Source of the DNA: Halopseudomonas sabulinigri
Lineage (GTDB): Bacteria > Pseudomonadota > Gammaproteobacteria > Pseudomonadales > Pseudomonadaceae
Length of the DNA: 64,000 nucleotides
Direction of reading: 5' to 3'
NCBI GenBank assembly: GCA_011053055.1
Contig: DRHT01000018.1
Location: 94,330-158,329, forward strand
In this document: piece after piece, positions 8,493 through 19,836 of the stretch
How positions within the stretch are numbered: position 1 is the stretch's first letter
Layout: each line of letters opens with the position of its first letter
Notes under the pieces: generated by a model
The model's database searches: none
Told to the model about the DNA's origin: nothing
Seen by the model: only the letters and a program-made list of their open reading frames with translations
Made by a program: the position numbers and the translations under genes

Positions 8493-9680
8493 ATGGATAC
8501 TCTCATGCCTATGTTGCGATCCCTGCTGGTTAGCTTGTTGTTCGGTTTTCCACTGTTTGCCCACGCGGCGGTGCTGGAGGCGCTGTATCAAGTCGATGTG
8601 CCGCCTGCTGAAAGCGCGCAAGAATCGGTGCAGCTGGACACCGCCACCCGTGTCATGTTGCAGCGTCTGGCAGGTAGCAAGGTCGAGCTCAGCAAAGGCC
8701 CGTTGGCCAGCGTAATGTCTGAGCCTAGCGAGGTAACTCGGCGCATTAGCGCGCTGGATGAAAGCGGCGCCATGCAGGTGGAGTTTGATCCCTTGTTACT
8801 GCGTGATGTTTTGACCGAGGCGGATTTGCCGATGCTAGGCCGCAATCGCCCCGGCATTTTGGTCTGGGCGGTGCAGTCGTCCACCTTTGGCGATGATTTT
8901 TTGCTGCCCGGCGGTGACATGGGGCAAGCCCTGCGAACTGCAGCCGCCTATCGCGGGGTGGCACTGACGCAACCACTGGCGGATCTGCAGGATCGTAGCA
9001 GCGTGGCCGAGACAGATGTGCTCAAGGCTGATCAAGCGGTGCTGAGCGAGGCCAGTAAGCGCTATCCGGCTGAGGGAATGCTGGCCCTGCAGGTAAAACA
9101 GGATGAAGACGTCTGGGTTTTGCAGTGGACTTTTTGGCTGAATGACCAAAAAGCGACCGGCAAGGCGCAGTCTGAAGATCCCCGGCAGGCCGCAGATGAG
9201 TTGATGCAGGCGCTCGCGGATGCGGTATTTGCACAATATGCGGTTACTAGTGTACCTAGCGATCAACTAACCGGCTGGCGGTTGAATATACGCGGGGTTA
9301 ACAGCCTTGAGCAGTTCTCGCGCTTGCAGCGCATGTTGCAACAGATGGGCACGCAGGCTACGCCGCAGCTAGTGTCTATGCGCGGTGATGAGGTTATTTT
9401 CACTTTTGATTTTCCCGGTGATGAAGCACAACTACAACGCATGCTGATGCTGGATCAGCGCCTGGTCCCCGTCGAAGCACCGGTTGAACCAGTGCCTGAA
9501 GTCCCAGAACCGGCTTCGCCCACTGATCCTTTGTCTGAGCAGGCGCTAGCTTCTGAGCAGCAGGCTATTGAAGGGGCACTACAAGAACCGCTGGACGCTA
9601 ATGCCGTTGAGCCAAAGGAGGCCGCTGTGCCGACTGCGCCCCAAGACAATCGTAAGTCGCTTTACTACCGCTGGCGATAG
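8493..9680 (+). CDS. DUF2066 domain protein, exported
   Basis: This protein of about 395 residues begins with a signal peptide (LRSLLVSLLFGFPLFAHA) and contains a DUF2066 domain, an envelope family of unknown function seen next to purM in Pseudomonas. The first 280 residues are folded-looking; the last 90 are rich in Pro, Glu and Ala and probably disordered. ATG 8493 is used; TTG 8490 and ATG 8508 or 8514 are alternatives and none has a clear ribosome site. It is divergent from purM and precedes the AI-2E family gene by 71 bases. Confidence 0.8.
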   Translation: MDTLMPMLRSLLVSLLFGFPLFAHAAVLEALYQVDVPPAESAQESVQLDTATRVMLQRLAGSKVELSKGPLASVMSEPSEVTRRISALDESGAMQVEFDPLLLRDVLTEADLPMLGRNRPGILVWAVQSSTFGDDFLLPGGDMGQALRTAAAYRGVALTQPLADLQDRSSVAETDVLKADQAVLSEASKRYPAEGMLALQVKQDEDVWVLQWTFWLNDQKATGKAQSEDPRQAADELMQALADAVFAQYAVTSVPSDQLTGWRLNIRGVNSLEQFSRLQRMLQQMGTQATPQLVSMRGDEVIFTFDFPGDEAQLQRMLMLDQRLVPVEAPVEPVPEVPEPASPTDPLSEQALASEQQAIEGALQEPLDANAVEPKEAAVPTAPQDNRKSLYYRWR

Positions 9681-9751
9681 GTTATTCTGCCGGGCAATGA
9701 GATAACGGCAGCGCTGCTACGCGGTTTTTGGCCACATGCTAAGGATGAAAT

Positions 9752-10861
9752 ATGACTTCTGATTATCGTTGGTACTGGGCCGCTGGCTTTCTGGTGGTCA
9801 TCACGCTTGTTTATTTTCTACAGCCGATTTTGTCGCCATTTCTAATTGGTATGCTGCTGGCCTATCTGGGTGACCCATTGGTGGATAGGCTGGAGGATCG
9901 TGGGCTGTCGCGAACCCTGGGTGTGGTGGTGGTTTTTGCGGTGGCGACCAGTGTGGTCGTGGTGGCACTGATTATCCTGATTCCGATGTTGGGACATCAG
10001 ATCGCGACCTTGCGCGATAACGTGCCAGCGATGATCGATTGGTTTCATAACAGCGCGCTACCTTGGGTTGAGGCGAAGTTAGGGATTGCGGTCAGTGATT
10101 TCCGCCTCGACAGCGTGCGTGATGGCTTAAAAGACCATCTGGGGCAAACCACCAGCGTCGTGGCGGCGGTGATCGCCAAGGCGACCAAGTCAACCATGGC
10201 GTTGTTAACCCTGGCCGCGAATTTGGTGATGATCCCGGTGGTCGGCTTTTACCTGCTGCGCGACTGGGACCTGATAGTCGCGCGCTGCCGGGACATGATT
10301 CCACGTCATCACGAGCCGTTGGTGGTTAAATTGATGAACGATTGCGATGAAGTGCTGGGCGCCTTCATTCGCGGTCAGTTATTGGTGATGGGCTGCCTCG
10401 GTATCATATATTGGCTCGGGCTATGGATGGTTGGCTTGGAGCTGGCGCTGTTGATTGGCTTACTCGCTGGATTGGCGAGCATTGTTCCTTATCTGGGCTT
10501 TTTTGTCGGTATTACGGCGGCGATGATCGCGGCGGTGTTTCAGTTTGGCGATCTCTTTCACTTGATAGCGGTGGTGGCCGTGTTCAGCATAGGTCAGATG
10601 ATCGAGGGCATGCTGCTCACGCCGCTGCTGGTGGGCGATCGGATTGGGCTTCACCCGGTAGCGGTGATTTTCGCTATTCTCGCCGGCGGGCAACTTTTCG
10701 GCTTTGTTGGTATCCTGCTCGCCCTGCCGCTGGCAGCCGTTATCATGGTGCTGTTGCGGCACTTCTATCAGCGCTATCGTGAGTCGATGGCTTACGGCCA
10801 TGTGCCGGTAGCAGCTGATGTTAATGTAGACGTAGAGTCGGACGAGGTGGAACAGAAGTAA
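9752..10861 (+). CDS. AI-2E family transporter (PerM-like permease)
   Basis: This 369-residue inner-membrane protein belongs to the AI-2E/PerM family, with two N-terminal helices, a soluble region around residues 85-140 (SVRDGLKDHLGQTTS) and about six further helices, including the conserved PYLGFF near residue 247 and GDRIGLHPVAVIF near 295. Family members have been linked to autoinducer-2 export or sodium/proton antiport; the substrate here is unknown. AAGGATG lies just before the ATG. Its stop overlaps the hda start by one base, coupling it to replication control by arrangement only. A second paralogue lies at 36761. Confidence 0.9.
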   Translation: MTSDYRWYWAAGFLVVITLVYFLQPILSPFLIGMLLAYLGDPLVDRLEDRGLSRTLGVVVVFAVATSVVVVALIILIPMLGHQIATLRDNVPAMIDWFHNSALPWVEAKLGIAVSDFRLDSVRDGLKDHLGQTTSVVAAVIAKATKSTMALLTLAANLVMIPVVGFYLLRDWDLIVARCRDMIPRHHEPLVVKLMNDCDEVLGAFIRGQLLVMGCLGIIYWLGLWMVGLELALLIGLLAGLASIVPYLGFFVGITAAMIAAVFQFGDLFHLIAVVAVFSIGQMIEGMLLTPLLVGDRIGLHPVAVIFAILAGGQLFGFVGILLALPLAAVIMVLLRHFYQRYRESMAYGHVPVAADVNVDVESDEVEQK

Positions 10862-11574
10862 TGGTAGGTGGGCAACCCATACAGTTACCGCTAGGCATCA
10901 AACTGCGTGACGAGGCTACTTTCGCGAATTATTTTCACGGGCCCAATCAAGCGGTGGTTGCTGCGGTGCGCGATTTTGCCGATCTGCAAAGTGAGCCTCA
11001 AGACACGTGTCTGCTTCTTTGGGGCGCTGATGGTTCAGGGCGCTCCCATCTGCTGCAGGCTGCTTGTCACGCGGTTGCCGAAGTGGATGGCTTGGCCATG
11101 TATTTGCCCTTGGATGAGCTGGCCCAAGAGCCACCCGCCCTGCTGGACGGGATGGAATCGGTAGAACTGCTCTGTCTCGATCAGCTGGATGCCATAGTGG
11201 GACGTGCAGACTGGGAAGAGGCACTCTTTCATCTGTACAACCGCTTGCGAGAGCAGGGTGGCCGTTTGTTGATTGCTGCCAGTGGGGCGCCGCGAGCGTT
11301 GGGTTTGTGTTTACCTGATTTGGCCTCACGCCTGAGCTGGGGTCTGGTATTTCAGTTACAAGCGCTGGACGACCAAGGTAAGCAAGAAGTTTTGAAGCTG
11401 CGGGCGGCGCAACGCGGGTTGCAGCTTAATGATGAGGTGGCGCGCTATATCCTGAGCCGCGGTGCACGTGGCATGGTTGAACTGTTTGCAGCATTGGAAC
11501 GCCTTGATCAGGCGTCTTTGCAAGCGCAACACCGGCTGACGATTCCCTTCGTCAAACGCGAGATGGGCTGGTAG
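10861..11574 (+). CDS. hda: DnaA regulatory inactivator Hda
   Basis: This 237-residue DnaA-like AAA+ protein promotes hydrolysis of DnaA-bound ATP together with the sliding clamp, preventing re-initiation of replication. The N-terminal QLPLGIKL contains the clamp-binding motif, followed by the Walker A region LLWGADGSGRSHLLQAA, and LCLDQLDAI as Walker B. It lacks the DnaA DNA-binding domain, as expected for Hda. It overlaps the AI-2E family gene by one base (TAATG), so both are cotranscribed. Confidence 0.92.
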   Translation: MVGGQPIQLPLGIKLRDEATFANYFHGPNQAVVAAVRDFADLQSEPQDTCLLLWGADGSGRSHLLQAACHAVAEVDGLAMYLPLDELAQEPPALLDGMESVELLCLDQLDAIVGRADWEEALFHLYNRLREQGGRLLIAASGAPRALGLCLPDLASRLSWGLVFQLQALDDQGKQEVLKLRAAQRGLQLNDEVARYILSRGARGMVELFAALERLDQASLQAQHRLTIPFVKREMGW

Positions 11575-11585
11575 TCAGTAGTCGA

Positions 11586-12962
<1,377 letters not shown>

Positions 12963-13064
12963 GATTTTTCCTTGGAAAAGAGGCAGTAGAGTCGTGCCGG
13001 GTGGCCTAAGCGTATGATGGGGTTTATTCTAAGCGTTAATGTACCGGGCTGTCAGGGAGCTTGA

Positions 13065-14333
13065 ATGCCGCGCCGACTTAATGTGTTCCTGCACTTTTGC
13101 CGCCATCTTTTGCGTCGCTTTAGTGAGGACCACTGTATCAAAAATGCGGCGGCGCTGACCTACACCACGCTGTTTGCGGTTGTTCCGGTGATGACCGTTG
13201 CTTACGCGATGCTGGCAGCGATTCCCGCATTCGACCAAGTGGGCGGGCAGGTTGAGGAGTTTATCTTCAAGAATTTTGTGCCTTCCACGGGCGCCGCTCT
13301 GCGTGAATATCTGGGTGAGTTTTCCAATCAGGCCAGGCAGCTAACGGGTGTTGGCGTTGCCTTGTTGATGGTGACGGCGCTGATGATGCTCGTCAATATC
13401 GAAAAAGCCTTCAATGCTATTTGGCGCATTCGCCAGCCACGCCGAGGACTGACTAGCTTCCTGCTTTATTGGGCGGTACTGAGTTTGGGCCCGCTACTGC
13501 TGGGGGCGGGTTTCGTTGTTAGTACCTACCTGGCTTCGATGTCTTTCCTGCGTGAGGGGGCGGTGCTGGCGTTTGCTTGGCAGGCGGTGCTTTATTGGTT
13601 GCCGCTGCTATTAAGTGTGGCTGCCTTTACCTTGATCTTTGTTGCGGTGCCAAATACACGTGTGCCGCTGCGCCACGGCCTGATCGGTGGGGTATTTGTG
13701 GCGCTGTTGTTTGAAGGCGCCAAGGCCTGCTTTGCCCTCTACGTCAAACTATTCCCCGGTTATCAGTTGATCTATGGTGCCTTTGCCGCGGTCCCCATCT
13801 TTCTGCTGTGGATATATATCAGTTGGATGATCATTCTGTTGGGCGCTGAAGTAGTCAGTAACATGGGCAGTGGCTCTGCCTGGCGACGGCCGGAACATCC
13901 GTGGATGATCAACTTGCTGGTTGTGCTACGGGTTTTTCTGCAGGCCCAGCGTAAAGGCCAGCAAGTGGATTTGGTGCGCGTCAATGACACCGGTTGGATG
14001 CTGCATGAAGAGCAATGGATACGGCTTACCGAATGGCTTGAAGTTGAACAGATCATCACGCGCACTCAACAAGGCAGCTATGTGCTATGTCGCGATCTGG
14101 GAACGCTGGAGTTGTCAGCGCTTCTGGAGCGTATGCCGGAGCCGATATTAACCAGTGAACAATTGCCGGCGGCGGTGATTGGCGCTGGGGAATGGTTTCC
14201 GGCGTTTAGTGAAGCTTTGGCCGAAGCTGATGAACAGCGCCGCAAAGCTCTGCATGGCAGCGTGAAGCACTGGCTGATCGATCCTCAACCGGTAACAACT
14301 GTGCCGGAAAATGCGACAGAGCAGGTGTCTTGA
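13065..14333 (+). CDS. YihY/BrkB family inner-membrane protein
   Basis: This 422-residue protein has an N-terminal YihY/BrkB membrane domain with six helices over about residues 30-265, including the conserved NAAALTYTTLFAVVPV and the segment ending WMIILLGAEVVS. The last 150 residues form a soluble, winged-helix-like extension common in gammaproteobacterial members. Older annotations call it RNase BN, which is now considered wrong. Function is unknown. Its stop overlaps the downstream thioredoxin-like gene (TGATG). Confidence 0.88.
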   Translation: MPRRLNVFLHFCRHLLRRFSEDHCIKNAAALTYTTLFAVVPVMTVAYAMLAAIPAFDQVGGQVEEFIFKNFVPSTGAALREYLGEFSNQARQLTGVGVALLMVTALMMLVNIEKAFNAIWRIRQPRRGLTSFLLYWAVLSLGPLLLGAGFVVSTYLASMSFLREGAVLAFAWQAVLYWLPLLLSVAAFTLIFVAVPNTRVPLRHGLIGGVFVALLFEGAKACFALYVKLFPGYQLIYGAFAAVPIFLLWIYISWMIILLGAEVVSNMGSGSAWRRPEHPWMINLLVVLRVFLQAQRKGQQVDLVRVNDTGWMLHEEQWIRLTEWLEVEQIITRTQQGSYVLCRDLGTLELSALLERMPEPILTSEQLPAAVIGAGEWFPAFSEALAEADEQRRKALHGSVKHWLIDPQPVTTVPENATEQVS

Positions 14334-14776
14334 TGATGTTTATTCGGCGGGCTTGGTGGGTGCCTATACTACTTCTGCTGTTGTCAGCTTGCGGTTCGCC
14401 GGAGTGGTTGGATCAACACGGTAATAGCGTTAAGCGTGATGCGTTGAATGGGCATCGAGTCGTGGTCAATTACTGGGCGCAATGGTGCGCGCCCTGTCGC
14501 GCAGAGCTACCAGAGTTGAATCGTTTGTCTAAAGATTTTCCTGAGGCGCGCATAATCGGCATCGATTTTGATGGCGCCACCGGCGACGCTTTGTTGGCAG
14601 CCAGTGAAGAGATGGGTATTGAGTTCGCCGTTCTTGGTCAGGATTTTGCTGCTGATCTTGGGTTGGAAAAACCGAAAGTTTTGCCCACTACTTACATTCT
14701 TGATGAGCAGGGCGAGGTACTGCAAACTTTGCATGGACCGCAGAGCTACGAAGATATTGCCGCGCTACTGAAATAA
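14333..14776 (+). CDS. TlpA-like thioredoxin-fold lipoprotein
   Basis: This protein of about 147 residues has a lipoprotein signal ending LLSAC, then a TlpA/ResA-type thioredoxin fold with the active site WCAPC near residue 45 and a cis-proline in LPTTYIL. Anchored in the envelope, it would reduce disulphides or take part in periplasmic redox exchange. It is translationally coupled to the YihY gene (TGATG) and followed by acylphosphatase. Asp follows the lipidated Cys only some residues later, so the outer-membrane or inner-membrane location is not fixed by the sequence. Confidence 0.88.
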   Translation: MMFIRRAWWVPILLLLLSACGSPEWLDQHGNSVKRDALNGHRVVVNYWAQWCAPCRAELPELNRLSKDFPEARIIGIDFDGATGDALLAASEEMGIEFAVLGQDFAADLGLEKPKVLPTTYILDEQGEVLQTLHGPQSYEDIAALLK

Positions 14777-14803
14777 TTTTCCGATTAATCTGGAGAGGTC
14801 TAA

Positions 14804-15076
14804 ATGAGCGCGATATGTATGCAGGTAAAGGTTTCCGGCAAGGTGCAAGGCGTTGGCTTTCGCCAGGCAGCGGTGCAGCAGGCTACCAAACTATCGATCG
14901 ATGGCTGGGTCCGTAATGAAGACGATGGCACCGTGTCTGCGCTGCTTTGTGGTAACACCGAGGCGGTCGAGGCAATGCTGGCTTGGCTCGGCAAGGGGCC
15001 GTCGAGCGCGCAGGTGGGAGGTCTGGCTGCGAGTAGCTGTGCTTGGCAAGATATTGCGGGTTTCGTGCAATTATGA
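14804..15076 (+). CDS. acyP: Acylphosphatase
   Basis: This 90-residue protein hydrolyses acyl phosphates. The signature VQGVGFRQA (catalytic Arg) near residue 18 and GWVRNEDDGTV with the catalytic Asn near residue 38 are present, and the length is normal. TGGAGAGG precedes the ATG by about 7 bases. It is the last gene of the yihY-thioredoxin-acyP string and converges with the transglycosylase gene. Confidence 0.93.
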   Translation: MSAICMQVKVSGKVQGVGFRQAAVQQATKLSIDGWVRNEDDGTVSALLCGNTEAVEAMLAWLGKGPSSAQVGGLAASSCAWQDIAGFVQL

Positions 15077-15138
15077 ATCCTGCTTAATTCGTCTGGCCTG
15101 TCATATCAGATATGCGCTTAAAGGCAGGCGGGTGCTGT

Positions 15139-15705
15139 TTATTCGTTGACGTACCAGTAGGTATACCAGTAGTCGAGTACCTTATCGGGGTAGCGACTGC
15201 TGCCCAAGCTGCCGTTGTAACGTGCAAGGGCCCGGCGCAGGTTGCCATGCTCTTTGTCGAGATAGAACTTGAGAATGGCGCAGCCATAACGCAGGTTAGT
15301 CGCGAGGTCGATGAGGTTGTCTTCGGGCCTGCCCAGTTCTGCTTTCCAAAATGGCATTATCTGCATCACGCCCTGCGCGCCCACACTGGATAGCGCGTAC
15401 CGATCAAACAGGCTTTCGGTGTGCATGACCGCGATAACCAGGTCCGGTTTGAGCTTGGCTTGCCGTGCTTCCTGATGAACCAAGCGCAATAGTGTGAGTC
15501 TTTCGCTCTCATCCTTGATGAAAGGTGCTAGCCGAGTCGACATGTCCAACAGCCACACCTCAGCATCGAACCGGTCATTAAAACTCTCGGCTTGAGCTAT
15601 GGTGCGCATCAATTCCGCTTTGAGCTCGGGGTCAACTTGCTCGTTGGCTAATGCCGGTATGGCACTGAGTAGCGCAAAATAGAAGATCACGATCCGTGTG
15701 AGCAT
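15139..15705 (-). CDS. Lytic transglycosylase, SLT domain
   Basis: This 188-residue exported protein has a signal peptide ending PALA and a C-terminal SLT lysozyme-like domain from about residue 70. The catalytic glutamate lies in VIAVMHTESLFDRYA, followed by SSVGAQGVMQIMPFW and the ALARYNGSLG motif. It would cleave peptidoglycan glycan strands in the periplasm. It sits 6 bases downstream of the lipoprotein gene, and the order proS-lipoprotein-SLT points to one operon. Confidence 0.9.
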   Translation of the reverse strand: MLTRIVIFYFALLSAIPALANEQVDPELKAELMRTIAQAESFNDRFDAEVWLLDMSTRLAPFIKDESERLTLLRLVHQEARQAKLKPDLVIAVMHTESLFDRYALSSVGAQGVMQIMPFWKAELGRPEDNLIDLATNLRYGCAILKFYLDKEHGNLRRALARYNGSLGSSRYPDKVLDYWYTYWYVNE

Positions 15706-15711
15706 CAGCTA

Positions 15712-16416
15712 TTACTCGCTTGGTGTCGCTTCGCCCAAGGCCTGAATGAAGTCACCCTGCAGTTGAGGGTCACCGGTGGTCAGCAGAATCAGCATGTTCT
15801 CCAGCTGGCTCGCTTCTTCGTTGAGACCCAGAGCGGTGAGCCGCTGCACGCGATGCACCCATTGGTTTACGTCATCCTCTTCGAGGTTGTCGTAAATTAG
15901 CTGCTCTGCTTCCTGCAGCTTGCCGCGCAGATCACGGTCAACCAGCAGCGTGGCTTCGGTTTGAACGCCGGGGCCAGCGCTGGCGCTCAGATTAATTACC
16001 CGCACTTCGTCGAAATCCAACCCTACAAACTCTTCATCCAGCAGGTTCAGGCGCAGTTGGCCGTCCTGGTCGGTTTGTCGGCTGACCTGAACATTACCCA
16101 CCACCAGGCTGACCAACTGATTGGCCCAGGGCAAGCTCTGGAACTGGTCCTGTTGATCCAGTTGATTACCAGTGGCATCGAACTGGGTAAGCGTGAACAA
16201 ACGGCTTTCGGTTACCTTGACGCTGCGATGCGGTGTATCAAGCACCCGCGGCTCGCCTGCGTCGATGGTCAGGCTGTGGCTAACCAGCTCCCGTTCGATG
16301 CGACCACCAGCCGGCTCGTTGCCGGCAGGCTGGTTAGCACAGGCCTGCAGCAGCGCCAGTGCGGCGCCAGCCCAAGCCAGTCGGGCATATTTCATAGTGC
16401 TGTTGGCCATCTCCAT
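15712..16416 (-). CDS. Outer-envelope lipoprotein of unknown function
   Basis: This protein of about 234 residues has a lipobox ALLQAC about 25 residues in, followed by a short Asn/Pro/Gly-rich linker and a mostly beta N-terminal half with a helical C-terminal part. I recognise no named family. ATG 16416 overlaps the proS stop (TGATG) and is chosen for that reason; ATG at 16410 or 16395 would shorten only the pre-lipobox segment. Position between proS and the transglycosylase is conserved, to my recollection, in Pseudomonas. Confidence 0.75.
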   Translation of the reverse strand: MEMANSTMKYARLAWAGAALALLQACANQPAGNEPAGGRIERELVSHSLTIDAGEPRVLDTPHRSVKVTESRLFTLTQFDATGNQLDQQDQFQSLPWANQLVSLVVGNVQVSRQTDQDGQLRLNLLDEEFVGLDFDEVRVINLSASAGPGVQTEATLLVDRDLRGKLQEAEQLIYDNLEEDDVNQWVHRVQRLTALGLNEEASQLENMLILLTTGDPQLQGDFIQALGEATPSE

Positions 16417-18149
16417 CAAGCTTTCTGCAACCTGGTAAGCAGGTGATCCAGCATCGCATCTGCAGCAACCGTGGTCGCCTCCTGATCACGGCGGAATTTA
16501 TATTCCAGTTGGCCGTCCGCCAGCCCGCGATCGCTAATGACAACGCGATGCGGAATGCCAATCAGGTCCATGTCGGCGAACTTAACGCCGGGGGATACTT
16601 TCTTGTCGCGGTCATCCAGTAGTACCTCTACACCGGCTTTAAGCAGTCCGTCATACAGCGCCTGAGTGGCTTGCTGTACCGCTTCGGAGCGTTCCAGCTT
16701 CATAGGGATCAGGGCGACCTGGAAAGGTGCTAGTGCATCGGGCCACAGGATGCCGCGTTCGTCGTAATTCTGCTCAATGGCTGCGGCAACTACACGGGAA
16801 ACGCCGATGCCGTAGCAACCCATATCCAGGGTGGCGGTTTTACCTTGCTCGTTAAGTACGGTGCAGTTCATCGCCTGACTGTACTTTTGACCCAATTGGA
16901 AGATGTGGCCGACTTCGATGCCGCGCTTGATGATCAGCGTGCCGTCGCCGTCTGGGCTGGTATCGCCTTCGATTACGTTGCGCAGGTCGGCTACATCGTC
17001 AAACTGGGCATCGCGCTCCCAGTTGACGCCGGTGTAATGCTTGCCATCCTGGTTAGCGCCACAGACAAAATCGGCAAGATGTGCGGCGCTATGGTCGGCG
17101 ATGACTTTGATATCCATGCCGACGGGGCCGATAGAGCCGGGTTTGCAGCCAATGGCCGCCACTATTTGGCTTTCGGCGGCTAAGGTCAGCGGCGCTTTAA
17201 TAGCGGGATGATTTTCAGCCTTGATTTCGTTTAACTCATGGTCACCGCGCAAAACCAGAGCGACCAACCCCTGAGGCTTCTCTTCTTCTTCAGCTGCCAG
17301 CACAATCAAGGTTTTCACTGATTGGTTAGCGGGCAGCTTCAGAAAGCTGCTGACGGCTTCAATGGTGAATTGATCCGGAGTATCGACCAGCACTTTTTGT
17401 TGGCTGGGGGCAGGGCGCTCACCCTGCGGCAACTGCGCCGTCGCTTTTTCCATATTCGCGGCGTAGTTGCCACTGTCGGAGAACACGATGGCATCTTCGC
17501 CTGACTCGGCAAGCACATGAAACTCATGTGAGCCTTCGCCACCAATGGAGCCGTTGTCAGCCACCACAGGACGGAAATCCAGACCCAGGCGGGTGAATAT
17601 ATTGCAGTAGGCTTGGTACATGCCGTCGTAGGTCTGCTGCAGAGATTCTTGACCGATGTGAAAGGAATAGGCGTCCTTCATCAAAAATTCCCGACCGCGC
17701 ATCAAGCCAAAACGCGGGCGAATTTCGTCGCGGAATTTGGTTTGAACCTGATATAGGTTGATTGGCAGCTGCCGGTAGCTGGAAATTTCGTTGCGTACCA
17801 GATCAGTAATAACTTCTTCGTGGGTCGGGCCGACACAGAATTCGCGATCATGCCGATCTTTAAGGCGCAATAATTCAGGGCCGTACTGTTCCCAGCGACC
17901 CGATTCCTGCCACAGTTCGGCAGGTTGAATGGCGGGCATGAGTACTTCCAGGCCGCCTGCTTTGTCCATCTCGTCGCGCACCACCGCTTCTACCTTGCGT
18001 AGAACGCGTAATCCCATCGGCAGCCAGGTATAGAGCCCGGATGCGATCTTGCGGATCATGCCGGCACGCAGCATCAACTGGTGACTGATGACGGTGGCGT
18101 CGGAAGGTGTTTCCTTCAGGGTGGAAATCAAATATTGGCTGGTACGCAT
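16416..18149 (-). CDS. proS: Prolyl-tRNA synthetase
   Basis: This 577-residue class II enzyme charges tRNA-Pro. Motif 2 ([27 protein letters not shown] region, residues about 138-160), motif 3 with [14 protein letters not shown], and an inserted YbaK-like editing domain of about 180 residues after residue 225 mark the bacterial ProRS type that clears misacylated Ala-tRNA. The length fits the bacterial form. The gene starts a proS-lipoprotein-transglycosylase operon. Confidence 0.96.
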   Translation of the reverse strand: MRTSQYLISTLKETPSDATVISHQLMLRAGMIRKIASGLYTWLPMGLRVLRKVEAVVRDEMDKAGGLEVLMPAIQPAELWQESGRWEQYGPELLRLKDRHDREFCVGPTHEEVITDLVRNEISSYRQLPINLYQVQTKFRDEIRPRFGLMRGREFLMKDAYSFHIGQESLQQTYDGMYQAYCNIFTRLGLDFRPVVADNGSIGGEGSHEFHVLAESGEDAIVFSDSGNYAANMEKATAQLPQGERPAPSQQKVLVDTPDQFTIEAVSSFLKLPANQSVKTLIVLAAEEEEKPQGLVALVLRGDHELNEIKAENHPAIKAPLTLAAESQIVAAIGCKPGSIGPVGMDIKVIADHSAAHLADFVCGANQDGKHYTGVNWERDAQFDDVADLRNVIEGDTSPDGDGTLIIKRGIEVGHIFQLGQKYSQAMNCTVLNEQGKTATLDMGCYGIGVSRVVAAAIEQNYDERGILWPDALAPFQVALIPMKLERSEAVQQATQALYDGLLKAGVEVLLDDRDKKVSPGVKFADMDLIGIPHRVVISDRGLADGQLEYKFRRDQEATTVAADAMLDHLLTRLQKA

Positions 18150-18258
18150 GGGCGAGGCTTGTCCTGGAATTGCGGGCAGATATGGCCGGTATTGTACGAT
18201 TGTGCCGAGGTGGCGTACAGCCTGCCCGGCAGACTTGATTGGAAGGGGGGCTAATAAT

Positions 18259-18286
18259 AAAAAACCCGGCCGAAGCCGGGTTTTTT
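18259..18286. terminator. Rho-independent terminator
   Basis: AAAAAACCCGGC (18259-18270) pairs with GCCGGGTTTTTT (18275-18286) around a CGAA loop. It lies 15 bases past the porin stop codon on the minus strand, and the poly-A / poly-T flanks make it bidirectional. Confidence 0.92.
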
Positions 18287-18301
18287 ATACAGCCTGGTTG
18301 C

Positions 18302-19561
18302 TTAGAGCAGGTTCCAGGTGTAACCAACGATCAGACGGTTCTCGTCGACGTCACCGCCGTCAAGTGCCGCGTCCTGACGGACGGTAGCATTACGCCAGCG
18401 CACGTTTAGGCCTTCCAGTGTGCCGTTCTGTACGGTGTACTTCAGCTCGCTGTCACGTTCCCAGCGAGAGTCGCGCTGAGTGCCAGTGGATACGGTATCA
18501 ATGTCGGTACCGGTGATATAACGAGTCATGAAGCTCAAGCCGGGAATACCCAAGCCTTCGAAGTCATAATCGTAACGAGCTTGATAAGATTTCTCGTCCT
18601 TGGCATTGAAATCCAGATACTGGATAGAGTTGGCCAGGAAGATGTCGCCGTCGGTGTAGTAGTAACCCGCGTCCCCGTCCATCTGTTGGTATGCGACGCC
18701 GAAGGCGTGATGGCCAGCACCCAAAGTAAATGCTAAGGAAGCAGCCTGGTTGTCAACTTCTTGACCGTCAGCGTTGTTCTCGTCACTGGTGTCGTAGAAA
18801 GCGAAGTTTGTGTTCAGGCTCAAAGCGTCGCTAAGCGGGAGAGTCCAGTCAGCACCTACGAAGTAACGATCGTAAAAATCTTCAGCGTCAGCACCGTACA
18901 GAGTAGCGCTGAGGTTGTCAGTGAACGTGTAAGTACCGCCTAAGTAGGTCAGGTCTTCGCCTTCACGGATTGCGCCGTCAGTTTCGCTGGAGCTGTTCAT
19001 CTCACTACGGTCAGTCAGGCGGCCGGCTTCAACAAACAGAGCGTCAATCGAGTTGTTGGTGATGCTGTAACCTTCGTAGTGGTTAGGCAGCAGACGCGAG
19101 TCGTCATAGGCTGCAACCGGGTTTTCCGGGAAGTGCACGCCGTAACGCAGGATGGTGTCATCCAGAATCGCCATTTTAGCTGCGCCACGGATTTGAGAGT
19201 ACTCGGCAGGTGCACTCAGATCGTCTTCCTGAGGCAGCAGACCAGTGCCGGAGCGACCGCGACCGCTGTCCAGCTTGATGCCCATAGAGGCAACTACGTC
19301 GGCGCCGAAGCCGATGGGGCCCTGGGTGAAGCCGGACTCGAAGTTCATCAGCATGCTGGTAGCGGATTCTTCGCGCTTGCCAATGCCGTTACTATCAACG
19401 CCATCGCGGAAGTCACGGTTGAAATAAACGGTACGGTTGTAAAGTGTGGCTGAAGCGCCTTCAACGAAGCCTTCGCCTTCTGCCATTACGTTGCCAGCCA
19501 GCATGCCGTTACCAGCTGCTACCGCGAGTGCAAGAGAACTCCACTTAACTGCGTTTTTCAT
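18302..19561 (-). CDS. OprD-family outer-membrane porin
   Basis: This 419-residue precursor has a signal peptide ending NVMA and an 18-strand OprD-type barrel. Family features include ATLYNRTVYFNRDFRDG near the mature N-terminus, a segment IRGAAKMAILDDTILRYGVH, and alternating hydrophobic strands to the end. OprD channels admit amino acids, peptides or aromatic acids with narrow specificity; which one cannot be told here. AGGAG precedes the ATG. It stands alone with its own terminator and a likely sigma-70 promoter upstream. The last residues (TWNLL) deviate slightly from the usual terminal aromatic. Confidence 0.88.
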   Translation of the reverse strand: MKNAVKWSSLALAVAAGNGMLAGNVMAEGEGFVEGASATLYNRTVYFNRDFRDGVDSNGIGKREESATSMLMNFESGFTQGPIGFGADVVASMGIKLDSGRGRSGTGLLPQEDDLSAPAEYSQIRGAAKMAILDDTILRYGVHFPENPVAAYDDSRLLPNHYEGYSITNNSIDALFVEAGRLTDRSEMNSSSETDGAIREGEDLTYLGGTYTFTDNLSATLYGADAEDFYDRYFVGADWTLPLSDALSLNTNFAFYDTSDENNADGQEVDNQAASLAFTLGAGHHAFGVAYQQMDGDAGYYYTDGDIFLANSIQYLDFNAKDEKSYQARYDYDFEGLGIPGLSFMTRYITGTDIDTVSTGTQRDSRWERDSELKYTVQNGTLEGLNVRWRNATVRQDAALDGGDVDENRLIVGYTWNLL

Positions 19562-19642
19562 TGATGTGCTCCTAGAGATAAAAAAACTTCGAGGCTCTTA
19601 TAGGCCCAGTATTCAGGTTTTCGCATTACATTAAAGCATCAA

Positions 19643-19671
19643 AGTATAGTATGTGAAAGCAAGCGCTTGAA
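19643..19671 (-). promoter_or_regulatory. Probable sigma-70 promoter for the porin gene
   Basis: On the minus strand a -35-like TTCAAG (19666-19671) and a -10 TATACT (19643-19648) are 17 bases apart, about 80 bases before the porin ATG. The -10 is good, the -35 only fair. Confidence 0.4.
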
Positions 19672-19758
19672 AAACAGTACCTTGTCGACCTGAGTTTATA
19701 AAGCATCGAGCGCGTGTTATCGAGTTTTTTGTTCGTTTTTGTGAACAGGCTGTAGCTA

Positions 19759-19788
19759 ATGACGGTGTTTAATGAGCTTTTGTATAAT
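19759..19788 (+). promoter_or_regulatory. Probable sigma-70 promoter for HIT-slyX
   Basis: A perfect -10 TATAAT (19783-19788) lies 18 bases after an ATGACG -35-like element (19759-19764), about 49 bases before the HIT gene start. Confidence 0.5.
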
Positions 19789-19836
19789 TTTTGAGACGCA
19801 TTCACAAGTAGTTCATCGACTTATGGGAGTTTGCCG